From contig NZ_CP084029.1 in NCBI RefSeq assembly GCF_020181615.1, forward strand, positions 2,644,617 through 2,708,616: DNA of 64,000 bases, read 5' to 3'. Shown here in pieces: positions 20,751 to 30,781 of this stretch; the first letter of the stretch is position 1, and every line of letters starts with the position of its first letter. This DNA comes from [Mycobacterium] crassicus (GTDB lineage Bacteria; Actinomycetota; Actinomycetes; Mycobacteriales; Mycobacteriaceae). The translations under genes were made by a program, and so were the position numbers. The notes beneath the pieces are model-generated. The model was not told the DNA's origin. It saw only the letters and a list, made by a program, of their open reading frames with translations, and did no database searches.

Positions 20751-21766
20751 TTCGGGACCAGCGAGAGCAGCAGATCCGGGCCGATCGACTGCACCGAGTC
20801 GTAGCGCCAGCGCAACGCCCGGCCGATGCTGGGCACCCCGACGTCGTCGACGGCGGTGACCGGGCCGCCCAGCAGGATCGGCGCCACATACGCCAGGATG
20901 CGGTCGATCGCCCCGGCGCGCAGGAACGCCCCCGCCAGCGTGGGGCCGCCCTCGATCAGCACGTCGGTGCGGTCCGCCAGTGCCCGCAGCACCTCGGCCG
21001 GGTCGTGGGTACGGATCACCATGGTGCGCGAATCGTCGTTGAGCACCTTCGCGTCCGCGGAGATCTCACGCTCCCCCACCACCACCCGCAGCGGCTGCCG
21101 GTCGGTCAGGGTGCCGTCGGGTAGCCGGGCGGTCAGTGTCGGGTCGTCGACCAGCACCGTGCCGGTGCCGACCACGATGGCCTCGGCGGCGGCGCGCCGG
21201 CGGTGCAGATCGGCCCGGGCCGCCTCGCTGGTGATCCACTGGCTGGAACCGTCCGCGGCCGCGCTGCGGCCATCGATGCTGGTGGCGTACTTCCAGGTGA
21301 CATGCGGTCGACCGGTGCGCTGCTTGTGCAACCACTCGCGTAGCGGCCCGGCGGTCACCGCGTCGGCCTGTACCCCGGCGACCACCTCGACTCCCGCTGC
21401 CGCCAGCCGAGCCGCCCCGTCGGCGGCGACCGGGTTGGGGTCGGTCACCGCATAGACCACCCGCGCCACCCCGGCGGCCAGCAGCGCTTCGGTGCACGGC
21501 GGGGTCTTGCCGTGGTGGTCGCACGGCTCCAGGGTGACCACTGCGGTGCCCCCGGCAGCCAGGCCGGCGGCTCGGCGCAGCGCCACCACCTCGGCATGCG
21601 CGTGCCCGGCTGGCTCGGTGCCGCCGACCCCCACCACCCGGTGCTCGCGATCCAGGATGACCGCGCCCACCGGGGGGTTGGGATAGGTGGCGCCTTTGAC
21701 CTTCTCGGACTGTTCGACGGCCAGCAACATGGCGGCCTCGTCGTCCAGCACCGAATTGGAGCTCAT
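20747..21766 (-). CDS. ribD: Bifunctional riboflavin deaminase/reductase RibD
   Basis: Catalyses the second and third steps of the purine branch of riboflavin synthesis: deamination of the pyrimidine ring and reduction of the ribosyl side chain. 339 residues. N-terminal deaminase (about 1-145) shows the zinc site [10 protein letters not shown] and [12 protein letters not shown]-terminal reductase (about 150-335) shows [32 protein letters not shown] and [17 protein letters not shown] at 21766 overlaps the rpe stop by 4 nt. Order on the minus strand is fmt-rsmB-rpe-ribD, the conserved mycobacterial arrangement (ribG in older naming). Confidence 0.97.
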   Translation of the reverse strand: MSSNSVLDDEAAMLLAVEQSEKVKGATYPNPPVGAVILDREHRVVGVGGTEPAGHAHAEVVALRRAAGLAAGGTAVVTLEPCDHHGKTPPCTEALLAAGVARVVYAVTDPNPVAADGAARLAAAGVEVVAGVQADAVTAGPLREWLHKQRTGRPHVTWKYATSIDGRSAAADGSSQWITSEAARADLHRRRAAAEAIVVGTGTVLVDDPTLTARLPDGTLTDRQPLRVVVGEREISADAKVLNDDSRTMVIRTHDPAEVLRALADRTDVLIEGGPTLAGAFLRAGAIDRILAYVAPILLGGPVTAVDDVGVPSIGRALRWRYDSVQSIGPDLLLSLVPN

Positions 21767-22440
21767 AGCGATAGATGTGGTGAAGCAGCGCCCGCCTGGC
21801 GGCGCAGTGCCTCGACGGCGGCGCCCGGGTCCGCGGCGCTGTAGACGGCCGAGCCGGCGACGAAGCAGTCGACGCCGGCTTCGGCGGCCTGTTCGACGGT
21901 GTCGGCGTTAATACCGCCGTCGATCTCCACCAGGATGTTCAATTCCCCGGCGTCGACCAGTTTGCGCACCGCGCGGACCTTGCCGAGCACCTCGGGAATG
22001 AAGGACTGCCCACCGAAGCCCGGCTCCACCGACATCACCAGCAGGGTGTCGAAGTCCCGCAGGATCTCCAGGTAGGGCTCCAGCGGGGTGCCGGGTTTGA
22101 TGCTGAGCCCGGCTTTGGCTCCGGCGGCCCGGATGTCACGAGCGACCGCGATCGGGTTGTCGGTGGCCTCGGCGTGGAACGTGACGTTGTAGGCGCCCGC
22201 CTCTGCGTAGGGCGGGGCCCAACGGCCCGGGTCCTCGATCATCAGATGGCAGTCCATCGGGATGTCGGTGGCTTTCAGAAGGCTCTCCACCACCGGCAGG
22301 CCGAGGGTCAGGTTGGGGACGAAATGGGCGTCCATGACGTCGACGTGCAGCCAGTCCGCCCCCTTGACGGCGGCGGCCTCGTCGGCGAGGCGGGCGAAAT
22401 CCGCGGACAGGATCGACGGCGCGATCATGGGTCGTGACAC
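21763..22440 (-). CDS. rpe: Ribulose-phosphate 3-epimerase
   Basis: Interconverts ribulose 5-phosphate and xylulose 5-phosphate in the pentose phosphate pathway; a TIM barrel of about 225 residues. Motifs: [13 protein letters not shown] (first strand), [16 protein letters not shown] (metal and catalytic Asp), DCHLMIEDP (metal His), [11 protein letters not shown] and EIDGGIN (second catalytic Asp), GSAVY phosphate site. The start is not certain: GTG 22440 (VSRPMIAPS) lies 5 bp after the rsmB stop and ATG 22428 is four codons later; neither has a strong ribosome site. The gene overlaps ribD by 4 nt. Confidence 0.96.
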   Translation of the reverse strand: MSRPMIAPSILSADFARLADEAAAVKGADWLHVDVMDAHFVPNLTLGLPVVESLLKATDIPMDCHLMIEDPGRWAPPYAEAGAYNVTFHAEATDNPIAVARDIRAAGAKAGLSIKPGTPLEPYLEILRDFDTLLVMSVEPGFGGQSFIPEVLGKVRAVRKLVDAGELNILVEIDGGINADTVEQAAEAGVDCFVAGSAVYSAADPGAAVEALRRQAGAASPHLSL

Positions 22441-22445
22441 GACGC

Positions 22446-23861
22446 TCAGCCTACTTGCAGCGCCGCGGCGAACATGGCGTCGGTGCCGTGCCGGTGCGGC
22501 CACAACTGCACGTGCGGGCCGTCCCCGAGCTCGCCCAGGGTGTCCAGGGGCGCGAACAGCGGCCGGGTGTCCAGCGCGGTCACCGGCTGGCGCCGCAGCG
22601 CGTCGGCCACCACGCCGACCGTTTCGGACAGGTGCGGCGAGCACGTCGCATACAGCACCACGCCGCCGGGCCGGGTCAGGGCGATCGCCGCCGCCAGCAG
22701 CTCACGCTGCAGTTTCGCCAGGACGGGGATGTCGGCGGGTTGGCGACGCCAACGCGCTTCGGGCCGCCGCCGCAGTGCGCCCAGACCGGTGCACGGGACG
22801 TCGACCAGCACCCGGTCGAAACCGGGCCGCAGGCCGGACTCGCGTCCGTCGGCGGTCAGCACCTCCACGTCCAGACCGCGGGTGTTCTCCGTGACGAGGG
22901 CGGCCCGCTGCGGGGCCTGTTCCACCGCGGTCACCCGCGCCCCGCGTTGCGCGGCGAGGGCCGCCAGCAGTGCGGTCTTGCCGCCTGGTCCGGCGCACAG
23001 ATCCAGCCATCGCCCGGTGTCGCCGTCCACCGGAGCCAAGGTCAGGGCCCGGGCCACCAGTTGGCTGCCCTCGTCCTGGACCAGGGCCTGGCCGGCGCGC
23101 ACCGGCTCGAGCTGCCCGGGGTCACCGCCGGGCAGGTACACCGCGTACGGCGAATACCGGCCCACGGTGCCGTCCACGGCGGCGGCCAGTTCCGCGGCGG
23201 TCAGGACGCCGGGCCGCGCGGCCAGGTGTACTCGGGGCCGTTCGTCGTCCCCGGCCAGCACCGCGTCGAGTTCACCGGCGGCGGCCCCCAGCGCATCGGC
23301 GAACGCCTGCGCGATCCAGCGCGGGTGGGCGCGGGTGAACGCCAGGTGGCCGATCGGATCGGTGGTCCGGTCCGGGGCGAGTTCCGCGGTCCACGACGCC
23401 TCGTCGCGAGTGCTGATGGTGCGCAGTACACCGTTGACGAATCCTGCTCGCGCCGAATCGAATTCGATGGCGGCCTGCTCGACGGTGGTGGATACCGCGG
23501 CATGCGGTTCAACCCGGGTGCGCAGCAACTGATAGCTGCCCAGCCGCAGCAGATCCAGCAACACCGGGTTGATGGTCTCCGGGGAGCGCTGCGCCGCCGC
23601 CCCGATGATCGCGTCGAGCAGTCCACGGACCCGGCAGGTGCCGTAGGTCAGTTCGGTCGCGAAAGCCGCGTCGCGGCCGGTGATCCCGCGTTCCCGCAGC
23701 ATCGCCGGCAATGCCAGGTTGGCGTAGGCATCGCGTTCCGACACCGCGCGCAGCACGTCGAAGGCGGCACGACGCGCCGGATCCAGGGGTTTGCGCTCAC
23801 GTCTGCGCGACCCGCCCGGGGCCCGCTGCGGCCGGCGCTGGTCGCGATTCGGGCCGGTCAT
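22446..23861 (-). CDS. rsmB: 16S rRNA m5C967 methyltransferase (RsmB/Fmu family)
   Basis: SAM-dependent RNA cytosine-C5 methyltransferase of the Sun/Fmu/RsmB family. 471 residues: a basic N-terminal tail, a NusB-like RNA-binding domain (about 25-165; [27 protein letters not shown]), then the Rossmann methyltransferase domain with [17 protein letters not shown] (SAM loop), [15 protein letters not shown] (catalytic-assist Cys) and YATCSPH (nucleophile Cys). ATG 23861 overlaps the fmt stop by 4 nt. Its position in the fmt-rsmB-rpe-ribD operon matches the mycobacterial fmu gene. Confidence 0.95.
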   Translation of the reverse strand: MTGPNRDQRRPQRAPGGSRRRERKPLDPARRAAFDVLRAVSERDAYANLALPAMLRERGITGRDAAFATELTYGTCRVRGLLDAIIGAAAQRSPETINPVLLDLLRLGSYQLLRTRVEPHAAVSTTVEQAAIEFDSARAGFVNGVLRTISTRDEASWTAELAPDRTTDPIGHLAFTRAHPRWIAQAFADALGAAAGELDAVLAGDDERPRVHLAARPGVLTAAELAAAVDGTVGRYSPYAVYLPGGDPGQLEPVRAGQALVQDEGSQLVARALTLAPVDGDTGRWLDLCAGPGGKTALLAALAAQRGARVTAVEQAPQRAALVTENTRGLDVEVLTADGRESGLRPGFDRVLVDVPCTGLGALRRRPEARWRRQPADIPVLAKLQRELLAAAIALTRPGGVVLYATCSPHLSETVGVVADALRRQPVTALDTRPLFAPLDTLGELGDGPHVQLWPHRHGTDAMFAAALQVG

Positions 23862-24790
23862 GACGCCCGCACCCCCTCGTCGAGTCGGGCGCCGCGCGCC
23901 CAGTCGCCGGCATTCATCGGCTTTTTTCCGGGCGGCTGAATCTGACCCAACCGAACCGACAGCGAGCCGGTACCGACCCAGACGTGTCGCCGGTCGACAT
24001 GAATATCCCCGGGCGACAGTCCCTCTGGCCCATCATCGGCGAGGCCGACAGGACCGAGTTTGACCCGTAGGTCACCGATCTGCGTCCAGGCACCCGGGTT
24101 CGGGGTGACGGCGCGGATCCGGCGATCGATCACCGCGGCCGGCAGGTCCCAGCGCACCCGGGCGTCGTCGACAGTGATCTTCGGGGCGTAGCTGACCCCG
24201 TCGCGTGCCTGCGGTACCGCCGTCAGCGCCCCGTCGGCGATCCCGTCGAGGGTGGCCGCCAACAGTTCGGCGCCCGAAACCGCCAGCCGCCCCAGCAGTT
24301 CACCCGCGGTGTCGTCGGGCCGGATGGTCTCGGTGGCGACCCCGTAGACCGGCCCGGAGTCGAGTTCGAGCTCGATCTGGAAGGTCGTCGCTCCGGTCAC
24401 CTCGTCACCGGCGGCGATCGCCGCCTGCACCGGGGCCGCACCCCGCCAGGCCGGCAACAACGAGAAGTGCAGGTTGACCCAGCCGTGTGTCGGCACCGCC
24501 AGCAGCTCGTCGCGCAGCAGCGCGCCGTAGGCGACCACCGGACAGCACTCCGGTGCCAGCTCGGCCAGCGCGGCGACGGATTCAGGCGCGTTGGGCTTGG
24601 CCGGGCGCAGTACCGGAATGGCGTGGTCGAGCGCGAACTGCGCCACCGGAGAGGGCTGCAGCTGCCCGCGCCGCCCCGACGCCGCATCGGGCCGAGTCAG
24701 TACCGCCACCACCTCGTGGCGTGGCGAGTCGAGGAGCCGTTGCAGCGACGGCAACGCGGTGTCCGGCGTGCCGGCGAAGACAATGCGCAC
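23858..24790 (-). CDS. fmt: Methionyl-tRNA formyltransferase
   Basis: Formylates initiator Met-tRNA with 10-formyl-THF. 310 residues from the GTG at 24790: N-terminal formyltransferase fold with [21 protein letters not shown], the catalytic His/Asp region [18 protein letters not shown] and [19 protein letters not shown]-terminal OB-like tRNA domain ([23 protein letters not shown]). I preferred GTG 24790 to the GTG two codons upstream (24796) because TAGACT ends exactly 6 nt before it, a leaderless arrangement, and the family begins MR(L/I)VFAGTP. First gene of the fmt-rsmB-rpe-ribD operon. Confidence 0.97.
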   Translation of the reverse strand: MRIVFAGTPDTALPSLQRLLDSPRHEVVAVLTRPDAASGRRGQLQPSPVAQFALDHAIPVLRPAKPNAPESVAALAELAPECCPVVAYGALLRDELLAVPTHGWVNLHFSLLPAWRGAAPVQAAIAAGDEVTGATTFQIELELDSGPVYGVATETIRPDDTAGELLGRLAVSGAELLAATLDGIADGALTAVPQARDGVSYAPKITVDDARVRWDLPAAVIDRRIRAVTPNPGAWTQIGDLRVKLGPVGLADDGPEGLSPGDIHVDRRHVWVGTGSLSVRLGQIQPPGKKPMNAGDWARGARLDEGVRAS

Positions 24791-24796
24791 CGGCAC

Positions 24797-24802
24797 AGTC
24801 TA
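24797..24802 (-). promoter_or_regulatory. -10 box of leaderless fmt promoter
   Basis: TAGACT on the minus strand, 6 nt from the GTG at 24790. It abuts the alternative GTG at 24796, which therefore cannot be in the transcript if this box is used. Confidence 0.5.
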
Positions 24803-25497
24803 AGGACATGGTTTCCCTTGTTTCGCCTGCGTATCGATGGGAGACCCAAAAACAGTCGGCCCCGCATCGGCTGCACGCGGCGGTTGAAGGATTGCGCTTC
24901 GGTAGCCGCAAGTCATTTCGAGGCCGGCCCAGGACGGACTAGAATCACCGGAATCGCTGCGGCAACGGCTACCGCGGAACTGGCCGAAACCAAGAGTTGA
25001 CCGGCTGAACCACCACGGCTGCCACCGCCGACCACCATCAGTTGGACGGACCACCCGCCGCTCAACGGACACAGCAGGATGTTGCTCTTGGTAGCCCGCT
25101 GAACACCGCTTCATCATCACCGCTGACCATCCGGCCAACTGTTCCGGTTGTCGGTCTATGGCGTGGCTCGAGCTGGTACGTGAAGACGGTGGCACCTCGA
25201 TGGGTTCAGCAGTGCCGCCCTCGGCGAATATTCCGAAAGATGCGGGCCCTCAAACCCTTTCGCGAATGCCAAACCCGTGATGCAATATCCGTATCAAGTC
25301 GAATACGTGACTGCCGAGTCGACAGCCACCGGGAGACTACGTACATAAACCACAAGACAGTCCCAGCGGAGAAGCATTCCACCGCCCAGCCCGTTCTTGT
25401 CTGACGTGGGTCAATTCTCAAAGCAGGCAACGGTGGCGGCCTCCCCACCCTGACGGCCGGAGGCGGGCACGGCCCGTAGCGAACGGAGGCCGGCGCC
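24803..25497. other. Gene-poor stretch between fmt and the DUF732 gene
   Basis: About 700 bp without a convincing gene. Open frames on both strands are short, lack ribosome sites and have no recognisable motifs. Base composition falls below the neighbours in 25200-25400 (for example AATATTCCGAAAG). I see no terminator with a T-run, tRNA or repeat here. It may hold regulatory DNA or decayed genes. Confidence 0.4.
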
Positions 25498-26385
25498 ATG
25501 TACACCCGAAGCACCACCTACCACGGCGTCATGACCATCGCCGCTGTGGCGCTCGCCGCCGCCCTGCTGCAGTGCGGCACAGCAGCAGCAGATCCGAACC
25601 AAGACGACCAATTTCTGGCGTTGCTCCAAAGCAAACAGATCCCTGCCAGGGAGAACGTGCCGACCGTCATCGCCGCCGGACATACCGTCTGCCGCAAACT
25701 CGACGATGGGATGGCGGCGGACGCCATATTGGACGGGTTGACCGAAGATGCGGACGAGATGAATCCGCTGTTGCGTAACGAGCCGGCCCGACTCTCTGCC
25801 ACCATGAGCCGCTTCATCGCGGCCGCGGTAGAGGTCTACTGTCCGGGCGATCAAGCCAAGATCGCTTCGCTGCTGGCCAGCGGTGCCCGCCGCTCAAGCA
25901 CACCCTCGCACCTGTTCGCCCCGGCGACGTACCACCCGATGACCGTGGCGGGTAGCGACGCCTCCGATCGTCCCCGCGCCGACATGCACGGCGCCGTGTT
26001 CGGCTCACCGGTCGGCGCAGTAGCCAGCGGGGAGATATCTCAGCCGAGCCCGCCGCAGATTCCGCCGCCCAAGGTGCCGGAGGCGAAGATCCCGAAGTCG
26101 CCCCGGGTTGTCACGAAACCACCACCGCCACAACAGATCCAACCGCCACCACAACAGATCCAATCGCCGCCGCCGCAACCGATCGAGCTACCCCCACCGC
26201 AACAAGCCCCAGCCCCACCGCAGCAGAGCGAACCCCCTGCGGGCGGTCCCCAACCCGGGGACGCCCCCGGTAGCGGTGGCAGGAACGGCGGAGATAGCAG
26301 CGGCGGCGGGAACGCCGGCGGTGACCCTCCTACCGAGCCCGCACCGCCTATGCCGCCGGGGATGATCCAGCTCGTACCTTGGTGA
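25498..26385 (+). CDS. Secreted DUF732-like protein with proline-rich tail
   Basis: A 295-residue predicted secreted protein. Signal peptide about 1-31 (VMTIAAVALAAALLQCGTAAA, cleavage near AAA-DPNQDD); then a DUF732-like helical domain (about 33-118: DQFLALLQSKQIP, VIAAGHTVCRKLDDG, AAAVEVYCPGD) with the two conserved Cys that probably form a disulfide; then a low-complexity tail from about 185 with PPPQQIQPPPQQIQ and later Gly/Asn-rich runs. DUF732 is abundant in mycobacteria and of unknown function; the long Pro/Gln tail is unusual for it and may span or bind the cell wall. ATG 25498 has a GGAGG ribosome site. No operon partner. Confidence 0.8.
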   Translation: MYTRSTTYHGVMTIAAVALAAALLQCGTAAADPNQDDQFLALLQSKQIPARENVPTVIAAGHTVCRKLDDGMAADAILDGLTEDADEMNPLLRNEPARLSATMSRFIAAAVEVYCPGDQAKIASLLASGARRSSTPSHLFAPATYHPMTVAGSDASDRPRADMHGAVFGSPVGAVASGEISQPSPPQIPPPKVPEAKIPKSPRVVTKPPPPQQIQPPPQQIQSPPPQPIELPPPQQAPAPPQQSEPPAGGPQPGDAPGSGGRNGGDSSGGGNAGGDPPTEPAPPMPPGMIQLVPW

Positions 26386-26642
26386 GTCAGCCAGTTTTTC
26401 GTGACGGCCGCGCTCACTTGGCAGGTCGACCCGGCAGGCCATGGGGGTCACCGGCCCCGCCACCCGGGACCGGATCCGGCTGCCAGGCAGCGATCGGATG
26501 TGGCGATTCCTGCCGTGATAGTCGCAACCCGGTCGTCGAGGCTGCGATACGGGCAGCATGCCCCCCCGGAATGTCCGGACCCGCCGCACCGTTGGAATAG
26601 GTTGCTTGGCTAACGACTTCCTGACGTGTCTGGAGTTCGATC

Positions 26643-27623
26643 ATGATCATTCCGGGTTCCCCGCACCGTGATTTCGACAGCGTCGGGACAACCCGGACCC
26701 TGCAACCCGGCCCGAGCCTGGCTGCGCGTGTCGTCACCGGTGCCGTCCGATTGACCCTGCACAACGCAGTGGCGTTCGGCAGCACCGCACTGGGATGGCC
26801 GCTGCCCTTCGGCGCTATCGAACGTGCCGCGCGCGCCCTGCCAGCACCCCGCGGATTGACCCGTACCGCGGTGCGCCTGCCGCATGCCCGGGCGCAGCTG
26901 CTGCGGGCCCGCGGCGTGGCGGCCCGTACCGGTCGGGTTGTGCTGTACTGCCACGGCGGCGCCTTCCTGTGCTGCGGAATCAGCACCCATCTGCGGCTGA
27001 TGGACAAACTGTCGGAGTTCTCCGACAGCCCGGTGTTGGCCGTCGACTACCGGATGCTGCCCAAGTACACGATCGCGATGGCCCTGCAGGACTGCCACGA
27101 CGCCTACCGGTGGTTGCGGGCGCATGGTTATGAGCCCGAGCAGATCGCAATCGCCGGTGACTCCGCCGGCGGATACCTCGCCCTGGCGCTGGCTCAGCGC
27201 CTGCACGCCGAGGGTGAGACACCGGCGGCACTGGCGTTGCTGTCCCCGCTGCTGCAGCTCGACCCGAACCGGCCCGCCGCAGACGGGCCGATGCTGCCGC
27301 ACAGCTCGTTCGCGGCGCTGACCGCACTGATCGCCGCCCACGACGGGGTGCTCTACGAACCGCTGGAACACATCGAATCCGGCCTGCCCCCGACACTGAT
27401 CCACGTCTCCGGCGCCGAGGAACTCGCCTATGACGCCCGGCTCGCCGTACAGCGGCTGACCGCCGCCGCCGTTCCCGTCGAGCTGCAGATCTGGCCCGGC
27501 CAGATTCACGTCTTCCAGCTGGCCGCTCCCCTGATCCCGGAGGCCACCCGCTCGCTGCACCGCATCGGCGCCTATCTGCTCGCGGCGATGAGCGAGGACG
27601 AGGAACCGGAGTCGGTTGCCTAG
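26643..27623 (+). CDS. Alpha/beta-hydrolase, hormone-sensitive-lipase-type esterase
   Basis: A 326-residue esterase of the HSL/GDXG (Lip) family. Oxyanion motif YCHGGAF near residue 100 (HGG form), nucleophile elbow GDSAGG near residue 170, catalytic Asp probably in GAEELAYDARLA and His in GQIHVFQL near the C-terminus. The N-terminal 80 residues form the cap. No signal peptide. Mycobacteria carry many such lipases acting on short or medium acyl esters; I cannot assign a specific Lip name. ATG 26643 has a GGAG ribosome site about 9 nt upstream. The next gene follows after 112 bp and has its own ribosome site. Confidence 0.87.
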   Translation: MIIPGSPHRDFDSVGTTRTLQPGPSLAARVVTGAVRLTLHNAVAFGSTALGWPLPFGAIERAARALPAPRGLTRTAVRLPHARAQLLRARGVAARTGRVVLYCHGGAFLCCGISTHLRLMDKLSEFSDSPVLAVDYRMLPKYTIAMALQDCHDAYRWLRAHGYEPEQIAIAGDSAGGYLALALAQRLHAEGETPAALALLSPLLQLDPNRPAADGPMLPHSSFAALTALIAAHDGVLYEPLEHIESGLPPTLIHVSGAEELAYDARLAVQRLTAAAVPVELQIWPGQIHVFQLAAPLIPEATRSLHRIGAYLLAAMSEDEEPESVA

Positions 27624-27735
27624 CCCGGCGCCCGATTCGGGGGCTGCGGCGCACGCCTGACTACCAACGGCCCTTCCGCGGGACTCCGCGTCGCACAACA
27701 ATGGGTGGCACGCGGCGAAGAGATCGGAGATTGCG

Positions 27736-28719
27736 ATGCCCGCCCCGACGGGCCAGACCGAAGTCATCAGGGATGCGGTAGTGGCTGCCTGCCGCGCTCC
27801 GTCGCTTCACAACGTCCAGCCGTGGCGTTGGGTGATGGACGCCGACGAGGTCCAGTTGTTCCTCGACCCGACCCGCATGTTGCCCTCTGATCGCTCCGGC
27901 CGTGAGGCGCTCATCGGTTGCGGCGCGGCACTGGACCACCTCCGGATCGCGACGGATTCAGCGGGTCTACACGCCAACGTCGATCGGTTTCCCAACCCGA
28001 ACGACCCCGACCATCTGGCGTCGGTCCACTTCACCCCGATGGATTACGTCACCGAGGGACACCGCCGTCGCGCTCAGGCGATATGGGCACGCCGCAGCGA
28101 CCGCTTGCCAATGGAATCGCCGGCGAACTGGGAGTCGTTCGAACCGGTGTTGCGCGACCGCATCGATCGCTACCGCGTGCACCTGGACGTGTTGCCCGAG
28201 AATTCGCGTCCCCGCCTGGCGCAGGCATCACGGCTGGCCGAGTCGCTGCGACTCTACGATTCCGGATACCACGCTGAATTAGCCCGCTGGACAGTGCCAT
28301 TCGAGGAATCCGCGGGTATCCCCGACAGCTCGTTGGCATCAACGGCCGAAGGTGACCGGGTCGAGGTCGGGCGTGCCTTTCCGGCCGGCCACCACCATGA
28401 CCGGCGAGTTCATCTCCACGAGGACCAGGCCACGATTGTGGTGCTGTCCACCGACGGCGGTTCGCGCGCCGACGCTTTGGAGACCGGCGAAGCACTGTCC
28501 ACGGTTCTGCTGGAGTGCACGATGGCCGACTTGGCCACCTGCCCTCTCACGCACCTCACCGAGGTACCTGCCGCACGGGAGATCGTCGAGACGCTGGTCG
28601 GTGGCACCGCGGTACCGCAGATCCTGATTCGGATCGGACACGCTCCCGCCACCGAGAAATCGCCGCCTCGCACCCAGCGACGTCGACTCGACGACGTCCT
28701 GGAGGTACGGGGTCGATAG
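27736..28719 (+). CDS. Acg-type nitroreductase-fold protein
   Basis: A 327-residue protein of the mycobacterial Acg family (Rv2032/Rv3131-like), a nitroreductase fold of two fused half-domains. The N-terminal ACRAPSLHNVQPWRW is the characteristic FMN-site motif of the group, and VVLSTDGGSRADALETGEAL in the C-terminal half is typical. Acg proteins are dormancy-associated in M. tuberculosis and are thought to sequester FMN rather than reduce nitro compounds; no activity can be read here. ATG with a GGAG ribosome site. Only a DosR-like half-site (GCGGGACT, 27678-27685) is visible upstream, so DosR control is not supported. Converges on priA with 12 bp between stops. Confidence 0.85.
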   Translation: MPAPTGQTEVIRDAVVAACRAPSLHNVQPWRWVMDADEVQLFLDPTRMLPSDRSGREALIGCGAALDHLRIATDSAGLHANVDRFPNPNDPDHLASVHFTPMDYVTEGHRRRAQAIWARRSDRLPMESPANWESFEPVLRDRIDRYRVHLDVLPENSRPRLAQASRLAESLRLYDSGYHAELARWTVPFEESAGIPDSSLASTAEGDRVEVGRAFPAGHHHDRRVHLHEDQATIVVLSTDGGSRADALETGEALSTVLLECTMADLATCPLTHLTEVPAAREIVETLVGGTAVPQILIRIGHAPATEKSPPRTQRRRLDDVLEVRGR

Positions 28720-28731
28720 GCCCCGTCCTGG

Positions 28732-30741
28732 TCAGCCGATATGCAGCGGATCGATCTGCACCCGCACCGGATGGTGCGAACCGCGTGCGCTGAGCACCCC
28801 GATGCCGTGCCGCAACGCGGCGGCCAGCGTCAGACCGTGGTCGCGGCCGACCCGAACCAGCATCCGGATGACAGCCAGCTCGTCGGGAACCCCCGGCGGG
28901 CGACGCGCCCCCGGCGGCAGCGGCACCGGACCCAGCAGTTCGGCGCCGTCGGGTAACCGGGCCTCCTCGAGCAGTGCGGTGACCGAATCCGGGTCACCGT
29001 CGAGGGCGGCCATGTGCACCGCGGGCGGCAGACCGACCTCGGTGCGGGTGGACAGTTCGGCGTCGGCGTGGCCGACCGGATCCCAACGGATCAGGGCTTG
29101 CACGGTCGGGATCGAGGACTCGGCGACCACCGTCACAACCCCGCCGGATGCGCGGTCACGCACCAGCGCCGCCGCCGCCAACCAGCGCCGTAGCGTGTCC
29201 TCGGCCGCGCGCAGATCCTGCCGGCCCAGCAGCGCCCAACTGTCCAGCAGCAGCGCCGCCCCGTACCCCCGTGGCGCGCGCGGTTCGGCGCCGGGCGTGG
29301 CGATCACCAGGGCGGGACCGTCGTCGGTGTGCTCGACGATCGTGTCGCCGGCGGACGTGATCACGGTGGTGCCCGGGAAGGCCCGGCCGAGCTCTTCGGC
29401 GGTGCGACGGGCGCCGATCACCACGGCGCGCACAGCGTCGGACCCGCAGCGCGCACACTTCAGCGCCGGGTCGCCCCGGCCGCACCATCGGCAGACCGCG
29501 GCGCCGCCGCGCTCCGGCAGGGACAACGGACCGGTGCAGTACCGGCAGCGGGCGATCATGCGGCAGCGCCCGCACGCCAGCGACGGCACGTACCCGCGCC
29601 GTGGAACCTGCACCAGCACCGGCGCGCCCGCGGTCAGCGCGCTGCGCGCGGCCTGCAAGGCGATCGACGGCAACCGGGCGGTGCGCGCCGCCGCGTCACG
29701 CTCGTCGGCGTAGCCGCTGTCATCGAGGGCCACCACCCGCGGTACGGCCGCCCGCAACACCGCCCGCGATGCCACCACGTCGCGGGCCCACCCGCTGCGC
29801 ACCAGCGCCTGCGCCTCCGCGGTACGGGCGTATCCCCCGATCAGCGCGGCGCAGCCCGACAGGTGCGCCCGCAGCATCGCGACGTCGCGGGCATGCGGGT
29901 ACGGCGCCCGCGGCTCGGCCAGGGTGTCGTCACCGTCGTCGAAGACCATCACCAGGCCCAGATCGGCGAGCGGGGCGAACACCGCGCTGCGGGTGCCGAT
30001 CACCAGACGGGCCCCGCCGCGCAGCACCGCCAGCCAGCGCCGGTAGCGGGTGGTCGGTCCCAAGCCCGCCGACAGCGCGACGACCACCGACTCGTCGATC
30101 CGGGCGATCGCGGCCTGCCACAGCGCGTCGACGTCGCGCTGGTCGGGAACGATCGCCAGGGCCGTGCGGCCCGCCCGCACCGTCTGCGCCGCGGCCTCAG
30201 CGAACCGCTCGCTCCACGAATCGCCGGGCAACACCTGCCACACCGCACGCGCCGCTCGGCCCTCTCCCAGCGCGGCCAGGAACTGGCCGCCCGCCTGGTA
30301 GCGCGCCCAGCCCGCCTGATCGACAGGCTCGACGACGGGCGGGTCCGGTGCGATCTCCGGCGCCGGCTCGCGTTCCACCCGCGCGTGCCGTGGCGGAATC
30401 GCCAGCCGCAGCACATCGGCGCGGCTGCCGGCGTAGCGGGCTGCCACCGCCTCCACCAGCCGGCGCACCTCCGCGGTGAGCACCGGTTCGGCCGAGACCA
30501 CCCGCTCCAGCCGGCCCAGCCGGCCGACGTGGTCGGTATCGGCGCGGCGCTCGAAGATGAAGGCGTCGACCAGCCGGCCGTGGAATCGCACCCGCACCCG
30601 CGCCCCGGGCCGGGCCTGCTCGGACTGTTCCGGCGTCACCAGGTAGTCGAACTCACGATCCAGATGCGGCACCGACAACATCGGCAGCACCCGGGCGATC
30701 GGTTCACCCTCGACGCTCTCAACGCTCTCGACGCTCACCAC
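28732..30741 (-). CDS. priA: PriA-like primosomal protein lacking ATPase motifs
   Basis: Actinobacterial PriA (primosomal protein N'), 669 residues. The N-terminal DNA-binding domain (about 15-120; PIARVLPMLSVPHLDREFDY), the zinc cluster (CGRCRMIARCRYC and CRWCGRGDPALKCARC, about 390-440) and the C-terminal ITPR-like regions are present. The Walker A (GxxxGKT) and DEAH-type motifs of true PriA helicase are absent; the equivalent of the Walker B site reads VFDDGDD. The protein therefore probably binds forks and recruits partners without unwinding. This degeneration is, to my knowledge, general in mycobacteria. The start is GTG GTG at 30741; the N-terminus repeats SVES/VES from a short 9-bp duplication. 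Confidence 0.93.
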   Translation of the reverse strand: MVSVESVESVEGEPIARVLPMLSVPHLDREFDYLVTPEQSEQARPGARVRVRFHGRLVDAFIFERRADTDHVGRLGRLERVVSAEPVLTAEVRRLVEAVAARYAGSRADVLRLAIPPRHARVEREPAPEIAPDPPVVEPVDQAGWARYQAGGQFLAALGEGRAARAVWQVLPGDSWSERFAEAAAQTVRAGRTALAIVPDQRDVDALWQAAIARIDESVVVALSAGLGPTTRYRRWLAVLRGGARLVIGTRSAVFAPLADLGLVMVFDDGDDTLAEPRAPYPHARDVAMLRAHLSGCAALIGGYARTAEAQALVRSGWARDVVASRAVLRAAVPRVVALDDSGYADERDAAARTARLPSIALQAARSALTAGAPVLVQVPRRGYVPSLACGRCRMIARCRYCTGPLSLPERGGAAVCRWCGRGDPALKCARCGSDAVRAVVIGARRTAEELGRAFPGTTVITSAGDTIVEHTDDGPALVIATPGAEPRAPRGYGAALLLDSWALLGRQDLRAAEDTLRRWLAAAALVRDRASGGVVTVVAESSIPTVQALIRWDPVGHADAELSTRTEVGLPPAVHMAALDGDPDSVTALLEEARLPDGAELLGPVPLPPGARRPPGVPDELAVIRMLVRVGRDHGLTLAAALRHGIGVLSARGSHHPVRVQIDPLHIG

Positions 30742-30756
30742 GCAGGTCTAGCAGAC

Positions 30757-30781
30757 TCCGCCGACCGCGGCAGTCGGCGGA
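30757..30781. repeat. Inverted repeat in a divergent intergenic region
   Basis: TCCGCCGAC (30757-30765) and GTCGGCGGA (30773-30781) form a perfect 9-bp dyad with a 7-nt spacer, between the starts of priA and the DUF1023 gene. It could be an operator or an RNA hairpin in the 5' leader of either gene; nothing in the sequence decides. Confidence 0.5.

Noticed and set aside
24800..25517. Short open frames (100-180 codons) on both strands in the fmt upstream region
   Set aside because: No ribosome sites, biased Arg/Pro/Ser composition and no recognisable motifs; treated as non-coding.
27670..27700. DosR box upstream of the Acg-like gene
   Set aside because: Only one half-site, GCGGGACT (27678-27685), matches; the second half of the palindrome is absent.
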